DNA of 13,140 nucleotides from Ignavibacteriaceae bacterium (GCA_025455085.1 JALONF010000085.1:1-13140), one strand, 5' to 3'; positions 1 to 6,811 are shown, counted from the stretch's first letter. The notes: generated by a model from the sequence alone, not told the origin. Numbers and translations: made by a program.

Positions 1-513
1 GGTTTGGGTGGAAAAGCTTATCCGGCTCCTCAAGCAAGCTTAATGGCAATCCTTGCAAAAGGTATTGTTGGCGGAGAAATGGCCTGGCCGCTGATCATAG
101 TCGGTATTTTGATGGCCGTTGGCTTCATACTAGTAAAAGTAAAAAGCCCGATGTTAGTTTGCGTTGGAATGTATCTTCCGCTTGAAACATCTTTTGCAAT
201 TTTCATTGGCGGTTTGATAAAAGGTATACTTGATAAAGTTGCAGCAAAAAGAAAACTAAACGATGCACAGAGAGCAAGAACTGACAATAATGGTGTTCTA
301 CTTGCTTCCGGATTGATTGCCGGTGAAGCATTGATAGGATTGTTATTTGCATTCTTTGCTGTGATGGAATGGCGATATCCAATTATTTTCGAGCACCCTT
401 CATTTCTAATTAGTCTATTAGTTTTTGTTGTTGTTGCAATTGTGTTGATTAGAGTACCATTGAAGAATGCAGGAAGTCCTGATGAGCCGGCACCTCCAAG
501 TGCTATGTTTTAA
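1..513 (+). CDS. OPT-family oligopeptide transporter, C-terminal part (cut by window edge)
   Basis: The reading frame is open from the first base, so the gene starts outside the window and only about 170 C-terminal residues are visible; the TTG at position 4 is internal. The piece is very hydrophobic, with about four to five membrane segments. It contains the stretch KSPMLVCVGMYLPLETSFAIFIGG, GLIKG and a late GVLLASGLIAGEALIGL segment, all typical of the end of OPT (oligopeptide transporter) proteins. Family knowledge: OPT proteins are inner-membrane carriers that import small peptides or metal-chelate complexes. The protein ends in a short polar Pro-rich tail. It is followed by a strong hairpin, so its transcript probably ends there. 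A PqqD-like gene and a dipeptidase lie downstream on the same strand, consistent with peptide import. The substrate cannot be told from this fragment. Confidence 0.85.
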   Translation, partial: GLGGKAYPAPQASLMAILAKGIVGGEMAWPLIIVGILMAVGFILVKVKSPMLVCVGMYLPLETSFAIFIGGLIKGILDKVAAKRKLNDAQRARTDNNGVLLASGLIAGEALIGLLFAFFAVMEWRYPIIFEHPSFLISLLVFVVVAIVLIRVPLKNAGSPDEPAPPSAMF

Positions 514-539
514 TTAGCTTTAATTTTTTCGTTCATAAC

Positions 540-590
540 ACTCTTAGTGTCTCAGAATATAAATTTCTGATTCACTAAGAGTACTTTTTA
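540..590 (+). terminator. Hairpin terminator after the OPT gene
   Basis: ACTCTTAGTG (540-549) pairs perfectly with CACTAAGAGT (573-582). After a 2x2 mismatch, the stem continues with TCAGAA (552-557) against TTCTGA (565-570). The stem is followed by ACTTTTTAT, a short T-rich tail. It lies 27 bases after the OPT stop codon and about 40 bases before the next gene, the expected place for a rho-independent terminator. The stem is nearly symmetric and the T run is short, so it could also act on transcripts from the other side. Confidence 0.7.
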
Positions 591-628
591 TAAGCATTTA
601 ATATTTTACTTTAGTAATTATCATTCAC

Positions 629-1000
629 ATGTTCTTTCGAAAAAAGATCGACACAACAATAAATTATCTGGAACTTACACCAGTACGTAATTATGATCAT
701 GTTGTCGAAGATACCGGATTGATTTCTGTACTGGTTCCAAAATTTGATATTAAATGGTTAGACAAGATTATGTCGAAAATTATTAAGTCGCGTTTCTTCA
801 AAGCAAAGTTAGATGAGTTTGGAACAGAGACTTGGCTTGAAATGGATGGAACGAAATCTGTGCAATCAGTATCGGAACATCTGCAAAAAAAATTTGGTGA
901 TAAGATTAATCCGGTGGAAGAGAGATTAACTAAATTTTTATCAGAACTTTATAAATATAATTTTATAACATTTAAAGAATTAAACACGAAAGGAAATTAA
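629..1000 (+). CDS. Stand-alone PqqD-like (RRE-fold) protein
   Basis: The product is 123 residues. The body after about residue 25 follows the PqqD pattern: residue ~33-37 GLISV strand, then GTETWLEMDGTKSV (about 75-88), then SEHLQKKFG and a C-terminal helix ending KFLSELYKYNFITF. Family knowledge: PqqD-type domains fold as a small winged helix and bind leader peptides of RiPP precursors (RRE domains), normally beside a radical-SAM enzyme. Here no radical-SAM enzyme or precursor peptide is visible. Instead the gene sits between an OPT transporter and a PepD-type dipeptidase, and its stop is only 2 bases before the dipeptidase start, so the two are almost surely cotranscribed. A residue 38-58 insertion, rich in Lys (PKFDIKWLDKIMSK...), separates the first strand from the core. 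No clear ribosome binding site precedes the ATG. The function here is unknown; a peptide-binding role is inference. Confidence 0.75.
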   Translation: MFFRKKIDTTINYLELTPVRNYDHVVEDTGLISVLVPKFDIKWLDKIMSKIIKSRFFKAKLDEFGTETWLEMDGTKSVQSVSEHLQKKFGDKINPVEERLTKFLSELYKYNFITFKELNTKGN

Positions 1001-1002
1001 TT

Positions 1003-2463
1003 ATGGGAGCCGTACTTGGACACTTAAAGCCATCGCTGGTTTGGCACCACTTTGAAGAGATTTGTAAATATCCGCGTCCTTCAAAAAAAGAAGAGAAGAT
1101 TGCTGGCTATGTTATCTCAGTCGGAAAGAGACTTGGACTACAAACAGAACGGGATAAATTTGGAAATATTGTAATTAGAAAACCTGCAACACCCGGAAAA
1201 GAAAATCTGAAAACAGTTGTTCTTCAGGGGCATATAGATATGGTGTGTGAATCGAACAGAGGTGTGGTACACGATTTTGATAACGATCCGATTCAACCAT
1301 ATATTGACGGAGATTGGGTTAAAGCAAAAGGAACTACTCTTGGTGCAGATAATGGAATTGGATTTGCAACAGCACTCGCAGTCTTGGAATCCAATGATGT
1401 AGAGCACGGACCACTCGAATGTCTTTTCACACTGGATGAAGAAACAGGTTTAACAGGTGCATCAAGTTTAAAGAAAGGCTGGCTGAAAGCTGATATTCTA
1501 ATCAACATGGATTCAGAAGAACTCGGAACAATATTCATTGGCTGTTCAGGTGGAAAAAATACTGCGGCAAAATTCAAAACAAAGCTGGAGAAAGCTCCGA
1601 AAAATTATTCCTCGTTTGAACTAAAAGTTGCTGGATTAAAAGGTGGTCATAGCGGATTAGAAATTCATGTCGGCAGAGGAAATGCTGTTAAAATAATGAA
1701 CAGGTTAATCTTCGATTATTCGAAAGAAAATACAATAAGACTCGCCTCTATAAATGGTGGAAATAAACACAACGCAATTCCAAGAGAGGCATTTGCAGTT
1801 ATCGCTGTTCCTAAAAAAGATGAAAAGATTTTGAAGAAATTTGTTTCGAAGTTTAACGATATTGTTAAAGCAGAATTTGCGGCTGTTGATCCTGATCTTT
1901 CAGTATCTATGTCAAAGCACGAAATGCCTGAGAAGTTTCTTGATGAGAAAACTCAGCGTAAACTTATAGATGCTTTGTATGCGATTCCACATGGAGTGCT
2001 AAAAATGTCAAATGATATTCCTGGACTTGTTGAAACTTCAAACAACCTTGCTGTAGTTGAAACGATTGGAAAACATATTAACATAGTAACGAGTCAGAGA
2101 AGCTCAGTTGCCTCTGAAAATGTTGATGCAACAAATATGGTTTCTTCAGTGTTGAAACTTGCCGGTGCTGAAATTTCTTATGGTGATGGATATCCGGGAT
2201 GGAAACCTGATATTGGTTCTGATATTCTGAAAGTGTTCAAATCAACTTTTAATCAAATGTATGGTAAAGAACCTCACGTCACTGCCATTCATGCAGGACT
2301 GGAGACCGGTATTATTAAAGAAAAATATCCCGAAATGGAAATGATTTCTTTCGGACCCACGATGTTTGGTGTTCACTCTCCGGATGAGAAATTGCAGATA
2401 TCAACGGTGCCGGAATTTTACAATCAGCTTGTTAATGTTTTGAAAAATATTCCTTCAAAATAA
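1003..2463 (+). CDS. pepD: Aminoacyl-histidine dipeptidase (PepD, M20 family)
   Basis: This 486-residue protein matches the size and motifs of PepD-type cytosolic dipeptidases (beta-alanyl-histidine dipeptidase), two-metal peptidases that cleave Xaa-His and other dipeptides. Visible metal and catalytic motifs are GHIDMV (H77, D79), TLGADNGIG (D116, bridging), DEETG (E146/E147), NMDSEE (D170) and GVHSPDE (H458). HAGLETG at 430-436 is the typical C-terminal PepD signature. The middle (about 205-390) is the lid/dimerisation domain with KGGHSG. AGGA at 991-994 lies 8 bases before the ATG and fixes the start. The gene follows the PqqD-like gene by 2 bases, suggesting translational coupling, and ends just before a strong terminator. 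All key residues are present, so it should be active. With the OPT and MFSD1-like carriers it would complete an uptake-and-hydrolysis route (inference). Confidence 0.95.
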   Translation: MGAVLGHLKPSLVWHHFEEICKYPRPSKKEEKIAGYVISVGKRLGLQTERDKFGNIVIRKPATPGKENLKTVVLQGHIDMVCESNRGVVHDFDNDPIQPYIDGDWVKAKGTTLGADNGIGFATALAVLESNDVEHGPLECLFTLDEETGLTGASSLKKGWLKADILINMDSEELGTIFIGCSGGKNTAAKFKTKLEKAPKNYSSFELKVAGLKGGHSGLEIHVGRGNAVKIMNRLIFDYSKENTIRLASINGGNKHNAIPREAFAVIAVPKKDEKILKKFVSKFNDIVKAEFAAVDPDLSVSMSKHEMPEKFLDEKTQRKLIDALYAIPHGVLKMSNDIPGLVETSNNLAVVETIGKHINIVTSQRSSVASENVDATNMVSSVLKLAGAEISYGDGYPGWKPDIGSDILKVFKSTFNQMYGKEPHVTAIHAGLETGIIKEKYPEMEMISFGPTMFGVHSPDEKLQISTVPEFYNQLVNVLKNIPSK

Positions 2464-2486
2464 TTTGTGAGCACTTTTATAATTTT

Positions 2487-2521
2487 AAGCAGATACGACT
2501 TCGGAAGTATCTGCTTTTTTT
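2487..2521 (+). terminator. Rho-independent terminator after pepD
   Basis: AAGCAGATAC (2487-2496) pairs perfectly with GTATCTGCTT (2507-2516). The loop contains C(TTCG)G at 2499-2504, the very stable UUCG tetraloop. The second arm runs straight into a T tract (2515-2521). This is a textbook intrinsic terminator 24 bases after the pepD stop. Confidence 0.9.
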
Positions 2522-2531
2522 ATATTATTGT

Positions 2532-2555
2532 TTAACGTGTTTACGAAACACTTAA
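2532..2555. repeat. Small palindrome
   Basis: TTAA, C, GTGTTT, ACG, AAACAC, TTAA: a 6-base perfect stem with a 3-base loop, flanked by TTAA on both sides. It sits between the pepD terminator and the composite repeat. Its role is unknown; it may be part of the same intergenic element. Confidence 0.4.
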
Positions 2556-2558
2556 ACC

Positions 2559-2647
2559 GTCACATTGAGCCTGCCTGCCGGTGGGCGAGCTTGTCTAAAT
2601 GTGACCTTCAAAATAATTAATTCAGTCTTCGACAGGCTCAGACTGAC
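2559..2647. repeat. Composite REP-like palindromic element (two nested inverted repeats)
   Basis: The left half carries GTCACATT (2559-2566) pairing perfectly with AATGTGAC (2598-2605), around a GC-rich core CTGCCTGCCGGTGGGCGAG that stands out from the AT-rich surroundings. The right half carries CAGTCT (2623-2628) pairing with AGACTG (2640-2645). The outer ends are also related: the 15 bases at 2559-2573 match the reverse complement of 2633-2647 at 12 of 15 positions, including the whole TGAGCCTG / CAGGCTCA block. This looks like a dispersed intergenic palindromic repeat (REP or MITE type) rather than a gene-specific signal. It ends only 15 bases before the MFS carrier start, so it must lie in that gene's leader or promoter. 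Confidence 0.65.
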
Positions 2648-2662
2648 AAAATCAAAAATACT

Positions 2663-4165
2663 ATGAACACAAATGCACTTTCTCTGAAACCTCAACCCTC
2701 ATCATTGTTAAGATGGACTGCATTATTGCTGATAAGCTTAGCGATGATGGGGAACTATTACATTTATGACAGTATCAGTCCACTTGCTGACCTGCTTAAA
2801 ACTCAGCTTGGATTTTCAGATTCCAACATCGGTTTGCTTAATGCAATTTATTCTTTCCCGAATATTATAATGGTTTTGATAGGCGGATTGTTGATTGATA
2901 GAATTGGTACTAAAACATCTGTACTAATATTTACTGCATTTATAATGCTCGGTTCTATAGTCACTGCTCTAACTGGAAATATCTGGATAATGTCCGCTGG
3001 AAGATTGCTGTTTGGTTTAGGCGCAGAATCTATGATAGTAGCAATAACAACTATTATTGCACGCTGGTTTAAAGGAAAAGAATTATCATTTGCATTCGGA
3101 CTGAATCTTACTGTTGCAAGGCTGGGTTCATTTCTGGCTTTGAATTCTCCAACATGGGGAAAAAGCTTATATGAGTATTGGCAATCACCTCTTTGGATTA
3201 CTGTTGCAGGCGGAGTATTTGCGTTTATTTGTGTAGTAATTTATTTCTTCCTGGATGTTTATGCTTCCAGGAATTATGATTTACCAAAAGAAGGTGAACA
3301 GGATGCAATTTTGCTCTCTGATATTTTAAGAATTAAAGAAAGATCAAGATGGCTATTCTTTATTGGAATTGCTGCCCTTGTGATCATATTAACTATTATT
3401 TCACCGGATAACTGGTCAATTTATCTTGTAGCATTAATTGTCGGAATGTTGATTCTCTTTTTAAAACCAAAATCTTTCTCAACATCATTCTGGTATATCA
3501 CTGCGTTGTGCGTTACATTTTACTCGGCAATGTTTCCGTTCCAGACATTTGCAATTAAGTTTTTTCAGGAAGCACACGGAACCACAAGAGAAGTTGGCGG
3601 AAATTTATCGAGTATTCTTACTCTTGCCGCAATGGTATTCACTCCATTATTTGGTTTGCTCGCGGATAAAATTGGAAAACGATCATTATTAATGATGTTT
3701 GGTTCGCTTCTTATCATACCTGTTTACCTGATGATGGCTTATCAATTTGGAAAACCAGATGTAATGACCGAAAGCGACTTTGTGAATATTACAATTTCAT
3801 TTTTTGATATCGATGCAGCAATTCCGATTTATCTTATCTTACCTATGGCAATGATGGGAATTGCATTCTCACTTGTGCCCGCAGTTATGTGGCCATCAGT
3901 TGCAATAATTGTTGATTCATCAAAGCTTGGTACCGCTTATGGGTTAATGACGATGATACAGAACATTGGTTTGTTCGGATTTAATTTATTGATTGGATTT
4001 GCGAACGATTATTCCGGTGCAAGTGCATCAAATCCCGGTGGATATAATCTTGGTATGTGGATTTTTTCTACACTTGGATTTTTAGGATTGGTATTCGCTT
4101 TCTTACTGAGGAAATCTGAAACAGGTCCTAATGCACACGGCTTGGAAGAAGGGATGAAAAAATAG
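2663..4165 (+). CDS. MFS carrier resembling the MFSD1 dipeptide transporter
   Basis: A 500-residue inner-membrane major facilitator. The N-half has YSFPNIIMVLIGG then LIDRIG (76-82, the MFS loop 2-3 motif), GRLLFGLGAES, WFKGKEL (135-141) with AFGLNLTVARLGS. The C-half has FGLLADKIGKRS and LGTAYGLMTMIQNIG (from 422). From memory, these blocks align closely with animal MFSD1 (WFKGKELN..FGLQLSMARIGS and LGTAYGFMQSIQNLG), a lysosomal dipeptide carrier. Dipeptide transport is therefore a reasonable but untested inference, helped by pepD upstream and an M29 aminopeptidase downstream. Two additional hydrophobic segments (about 230-247 and 251-267) lie between the halves, giving about 14 helices instead of 12. 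No Shine-Dalgarno is evident before the ATG, and a palindromic repeat ends 15 bases upstream. Confidence 0.85.
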   Translation: MNTNALSLKPQPSSLLRWTALLLISLAMMGNYYIYDSISPLADLLKTQLGFSDSNIGLLNAIYSFPNIIMVLIGGLLIDRIGTKTSVLIFTAFIMLGSIVTALTGNIWIMSAGRLLFGLGAESMIVAITTIIARWFKGKELSFAFGLNLTVARLGSFLALNSPTWGKSLYEYWQSPLWITVAGGVFAFICVVIYFFLDVYASRNYDLPKEGEQDAILLSDILRIKERSRWLFFIGIAALVIILTIISPDNWSIYLVALIVGMLILFLKPKSFSTSFWYITALCVTFYSAMFPFQTFAIKFFQEAHGTTREVGGNLSSILTLAAMVFTPLFGLLADKIGKRSLLMMFGSLLIIPVYLMMAYQFGKPDVMTESDFVNITISFFDIDAAIPIYLILPMAMMGIAFSLVPAVMWPSVAIIVDSSKLGTAYGLMTMIQNIGLFGFNLLIGFANDYSGASASNPGGYNLGMWIFSTLGFLGLVFAFLLRKSETGPNAHGLEEGMKK

Positions 4166-4186
4166 ATTTACATTATAATAAGTACT

Positions 4187-4194
4187 TATATTTG
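4187..4194 (+). promoter_or_regulatory. Possible Bacteroidota-type -7 box
   Basis: TATATTTG matches the Bacteroidota -7 consensus TAnnTTTG and lies 33 bases before the start of the first secreted paralogue, in the only gap (62 bases) before it. No convincing -33 TTTG element was found at the expected distance. In AT-rich DNA an 8-base match like this can arise by chance. Confidence 0.25.
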
Positions 4195-4227
4195 AAAATA
4201 TATTAACAAATAATAGCAGGAATCTTT

Positions 4228-4962
4228 ATGAAACAAATCTTACTTCTCTTTATTGGAATTATCTTTCTTGCAACAAATCCTGCTTCCGCACAGGATGATT
4301 GCTGCGGAGCCGGGAATATTTTCTCCTCTATTCTTGGCAGTGGAATTTTTGGTGGTTATGGTTTCCAACAATACAGTGCCGAAGGATTGAATGGTTTGAT
4401 TGCCGCCAATCCGATTCTAGATGAAAATTTTGATGATTTTGGTTTCGCACATGGATGGAGAGCCGGTGCGAATATCATCGGGATTAGACAGGATGATCTT
4501 CTTGCTACATTTAAATTTTACTATCAGTCAGTTAAAGAGATTCAGGAAGCTGGATCAGGTGATGAAACTCAGCAACTCGAGCTTCAAATGAATACCTGGG
4601 CTTTAGGGCTCGGTTTGTCTTATATTATCAATAATAATTTGGATATCAGGTTATTGGATGCACTGATGACTTTTAATTCTGTTAATCTGAATAATGACAT
4701 TCATTCTGTAACTAGTGGAGACTCGAAACAGGAATTTGAATCAACAGAATCAAATATCGGTTTCTCATTCGATGCTGGTTTAGTTTACTATCCATTTCCA
4801 CCTTATGTTGCTATTGAAGTATTAGGTGGCTATTCATTTTTTGCGGTCGAAACAATGAGGGATACAGAGGATTTTGTTGACCTTGAAACAAACGGAGACT
4901 TTATTGATGGTGGTGGATTTTTTGCTGCCGCAGTACTGACGATTGGAATACCATTTAATTAG
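4228..4962 (+). CDS. Secreted beta-rich protein, probable outer-membrane barrel (paralogue 1)
   Basis: The 244-residue product begins with a clear signal peptide (MKQILLLFIGIIFLATNPASA, cleavage about 21/22) followed by QDDCCGAG. There is no lipobox, so it is not a lipoprotein. The mature part is rich in alternating hydrophobic and polar strands with Gly and aromatic residues (GWRAGANI, ATFKFYYQS, NTWALGLGLSYI, NIGFSFDAGLVYY, AIEVLGGYSFF, FAAAVLTIGIPFN), as in small outer-membrane barrels. It is paralogous to the next gene along its whole length. Shared landmarks are GGYG..QQY near residue 46, the NTW/KNW strand, the LLDALMTFN/ILDGSLNFN block and the GGFFAAAV...GIPFN end. AGGAA at 4218-4222 lies 5 bases upstream of the ATG. 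Its function is unknown; context hints at a link with peptide use, but this is weak. Confidence 0.75.
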   Translation: MKQILLLFIGIIFLATNPASAQDDCCGAGNIFSSILGSGIFGGYGFQQYSAEGLNGLIAANPILDENFDDFGFAHGWRAGANIIGIRQDDLLATFKFYYQSVKEIQEAGSGDETQQLELQMNTWALGLGLSYIINNNLDIRLLDALMTFNSVNLNNDIHSVTSGDSKQEFESTESNIGFSFDAGLVYYPFPPYVAIEVLGGYSFFAVETMRDTEDFVDLETNGDFIDGGGFFAAAVLTIGIPFN

Positions 4963-4999
4963 CTTGATGAATAGATTCCGATCAGAAAATTATTAATAT

Positions 5000-5776
5000 G
5001 TGAACCTTTTGAGATTACTTTCATCCATAGTATTCTTTATTACCGTACTTTCCAATTTGACTCATTCTCAGACGTTTGGTTTCGGTTGTCTTGGTTTTTT
5101 TGGTGGCTATGGCGGATTTACTTACCAGCAGTATGATGCAGCCGGTTTGAATGATTATTTAAAGTTTTTTAATCAATTTGAAAATACGATTGATCCAATC
5201 GGTGAGTTTACTTCCGCCACTGGTTATAGAGTTGGACTGAATTTATTCCGCGCAACTTTTGAGAATGGCATTATCGTTACCGCAAAAGGCTTCTACCAAT
5301 ATTTAAGTGAAAAAAATAAGGGGACAGTTGGAGTGGGTGTCAACAATGATAATTATTCAATGGATTTAACTTTAAAAAACTGGTCACTGGGTTTTGATGT
5401 CGGCTGGGAATTCACGAAAGTAATCAGTTGGAAAATTCTTGATGGCTCACTTAACTTTAACAATGTAACACTTACTCAAACAACTGACTTACCGGGAGAA
5501 ACGATAGTCAACAAGTATAAAAGTGATTCAGGCGTATTTGGTTATTCAATTGGCACAGGAATTATTGTTTCTGTAATAAGGGACTATATAAGCGTTGAGG
5601 GTCTTGCAGGTTATACTTATCTGGAAGTTGATGATTTAACAAACGAACAGGGGATTCAATTCTTTGGAGATATTGTGCTTCCTGCAATCTATCCAAACAT
5701 ATCATCAAGTAAAATAATTGAATCAGGCGGATTCTCTGCTGTGATTCAGATTAATGTTGGTTTTCCACTTTTATAA
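5000..5776 (+). CDS. Secreted beta-rich protein, probable outer-membrane barrel (paralogue 2)
   Basis: 258 residues, a diverged tandem copy of the preceding gene, 37 bases downstream. The signal peptide is about residues 1-23 (ending NLTHS, then QTFGFGC). Matching blocks are GGYGGFTYQQYDAAGLN, GYRVGLNL, LKNWSLGFDVGW, ILDGSLNFNNVTL, GVFGYSIGTGI, ISVEGLAGYTYLEV and GGFSAVIQINVGFPLL. The start must be non-ATG: an in-frame TAA lies at 4994-4996 and no ATG occurs near the signal peptide. GTG at 5000 was chosen; TTG at 5009 would also leave a signal peptide. The GTG is overlapped by an ATG-TGA minimal reading frame at 4998-5003. No strong ribosome binding site is present. Its function is unknown; it probably works in the same envelope assembly as its neighbour. 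Confidence 0.72.
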   Translation: MNLLRLLSSIVFFITVLSNLTHSQTFGFGCLGFFGGYGGFTYQQYDAAGLNDYLKFFNQFENTIDPIGEFTSATGYRVGLNLFRATFENGIIVTAKGFYQYLSEKNKGTVGVGVNNDNYSMDLTLKNWSLGFDVGWEFTKVISWKILDGSLNFNNVTLTQTTDLPGETIVNKYKSDSGVFGYSIGTGIIVSVIRDYISVEGLAGYTYLEVDDLTNEQGIQFFGDIVLPAIYPNISSSKIIESGGFSAVIQINVGFPLL

Positions 5777-5782
5777 AATGTC

Positions 5783-5802
5783 ATTTCTGCGAAAGCAGAA
5801 AT
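5783..5802 (+). repeat. Perfect GAAA-tetraloop hairpin in the leader of the M29 peptidase gene
   Basis: ATTTCTGC (5783-5790) and GCAGAAAT (5795-5802) form an 8-base perfect stem closed by a GAAA (GNRA) tetraloop. It lies 7 bases after the stop of the secreted paralogue and 15 bases before the next ATG, just upstream of its Shine-Dalgarno. The surrounding sequence, TGTCATTTCTGCGAAAG..., resembles widespread intergenic TCATTCCTGCGAAAGCAGG-type repeats, so it may be a dispersed element. No T run follows, so it is not a classical terminator. It could act as a processing or mRNA-stability hairpin. Confidence 0.6.
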
Positions 5803-5804
5803 CT

Positions 5805-5810
5805 GGAGGA
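5805..5810 (+). promoter_or_regulatory. Strong Shine-Dalgarno fixing the M29 peptidase start
   Basis: GGAGGA, 7 bases before the ATG at 5818. It is the strongest ribosome binding site in the window, where several genes have none. It directly follows the GAAA hairpin. Confidence 0.75.
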
Positions 5811-5817
5811 TTGATAA

Positions 5818-6783
5818 ATGAAAAAGATAACTAAACTCGATACCGCATCCCAAATAGCAATCCGCGATTGCATGGGTGCAAAAAAAGATGAAAAAATTCT
5901 TGTCATCACAGATGAAGTAAAAAGAGAAATTGGCTTATCACTTCACGAAAATGCAATCAGGTTAGGATATCATTCACTTCTTATCGAAATGAAATCCGGA
6001 AAGATAAACGGTGAAGAACCATCTGCCGAGGTTGCAGAACTGATGCAAAAGTTTGATGTGGTTTTCTGTCCTACTGCAAAATCTTTAACACACACTAATG
6101 CAAGAAGAGCAGCGTCGGCAATGGGTGTACGTATTGCAACATTTCCCGGAATTACAAAGGAGGTTATGATCCGCGGAATGAATGCCGATTATAAATCTAT
6201 TTCAAGAAGAACAGTCAAGTTGAAAGAAATTTTGGAGACTGGCAGTGAAATAAGAGTTACTGCACCTGTTGGAACTGATATTACATTCAGCATCAAAGGA
6301 AGAGCAGCATATGCAAGCAAAGGATTATTTCATGCAAAAGGAGAAAGTGGAAATCTTCCAACGGGCGAAGCATTTTTAGCACCCGTTGAAGGAACATCAA
6401 ACGGAGTTTTTGTTACCGACGGTTCGTTTGCGGGATTAGGATTAATAAAAAATGTCAACATCAGAATTGAAGTTGAAAATGGTTACGCAACAAAAATTAC
6501 AGGTGGAGCGCTTGCAAGAAAATTAAAAGCACAATTAGATGCTGTTGGAAAAGACGCACGGAACATTGCTGAATTCGGAATTGGAACGAACGACTCCGCA
6601 AAACTTAGCGGCGTTCTTCTTGAAGACGAAAAGGTGATGGGAACAATTCACATTGCTTTAGGAAATAATGTTTCAATGGGTGGAAGTGTAAACGTTCCAA
6701 TTCATCTTGATGGTGTTGTTAAAAAACCTACTGTCTGGATGGATGGAAAGTTATTAATGAAGGATGGGAAACTGCTAGTGTAA
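5818..6783 (+). CDS. M29-type metallo-aminopeptidase (aminopeptidase T-like, short form)
   Basis: This 321-residue protein has the layout of M29 (AmpS/aminopeptidase T) leucyl aminopeptidases, cytoplasmic two-metal enzymes that remove N-terminal residues from peptides. Candidate metal ligands are E184 (TGEAF), E252 (EFGIGTN), H278 (HIALGNN), and H296 and D298 (HLDG); the closing HxD pattern is the family hallmark. The N-terminal half (1-110) is the Rossmann-like domain with EKILVITDE and FDVVFCPT. It is shorter than the roughly 410-residue classical enzymes, and the H278-H296 interval is reduced. The tyrosine expected about seven residues after the first His is absent (V285), so activity or specificity may differ. 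The start is fixed by GGAGGA at 5805-5810. It ends before a good terminator, closing the peptide-related block. Confidence 0.8.
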   Translation: MKKITKLDTASQIAIRDCMGAKKDEKILVITDEVKREIGLSLHENAIRLGYHSLLIEMKSGKINGEEPSAEVAELMQKFDVVFCPTAKSLTHTNARRAASAMGVRIATFPGITKEVMIRGMNADYKSISRRTVKLKEILETGSEIRVTAPVGTDITFSIKGRAAYASKGLFHAKGESGNLPTGEAFLAPVEGTSNGVFVTDGSFAGLGLIKNVNIRIEVENGYATKITGGALARKLKAQLDAVGKDARNIAEFGIGTNDSAKLSGVLLEDEKVMGTIHIALGNNVSMGGSVNVPIHLDGVVKKPTVWMDGKLLMKDGKLLV

Positions 6784-6811
6784 TTATAAATCAATGCGGA
6801 TTACGAATCTT

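Noticed and set aside
1138..1577. Two - strand open frames inside pepD
   Set aside because: They overlap a clearly conserved enzyme on the other strand, have no recognisable motif and are best explained as shadows.
4174..4179. TATAAT as a sigma-70-type -10 box before the first secreted paralogue
   Set aside because: No -35-like hexamer lies 16-18 bases upstream (the DNA there is GGGATG), and such hexamers are common by chance in AT-rich gaps.
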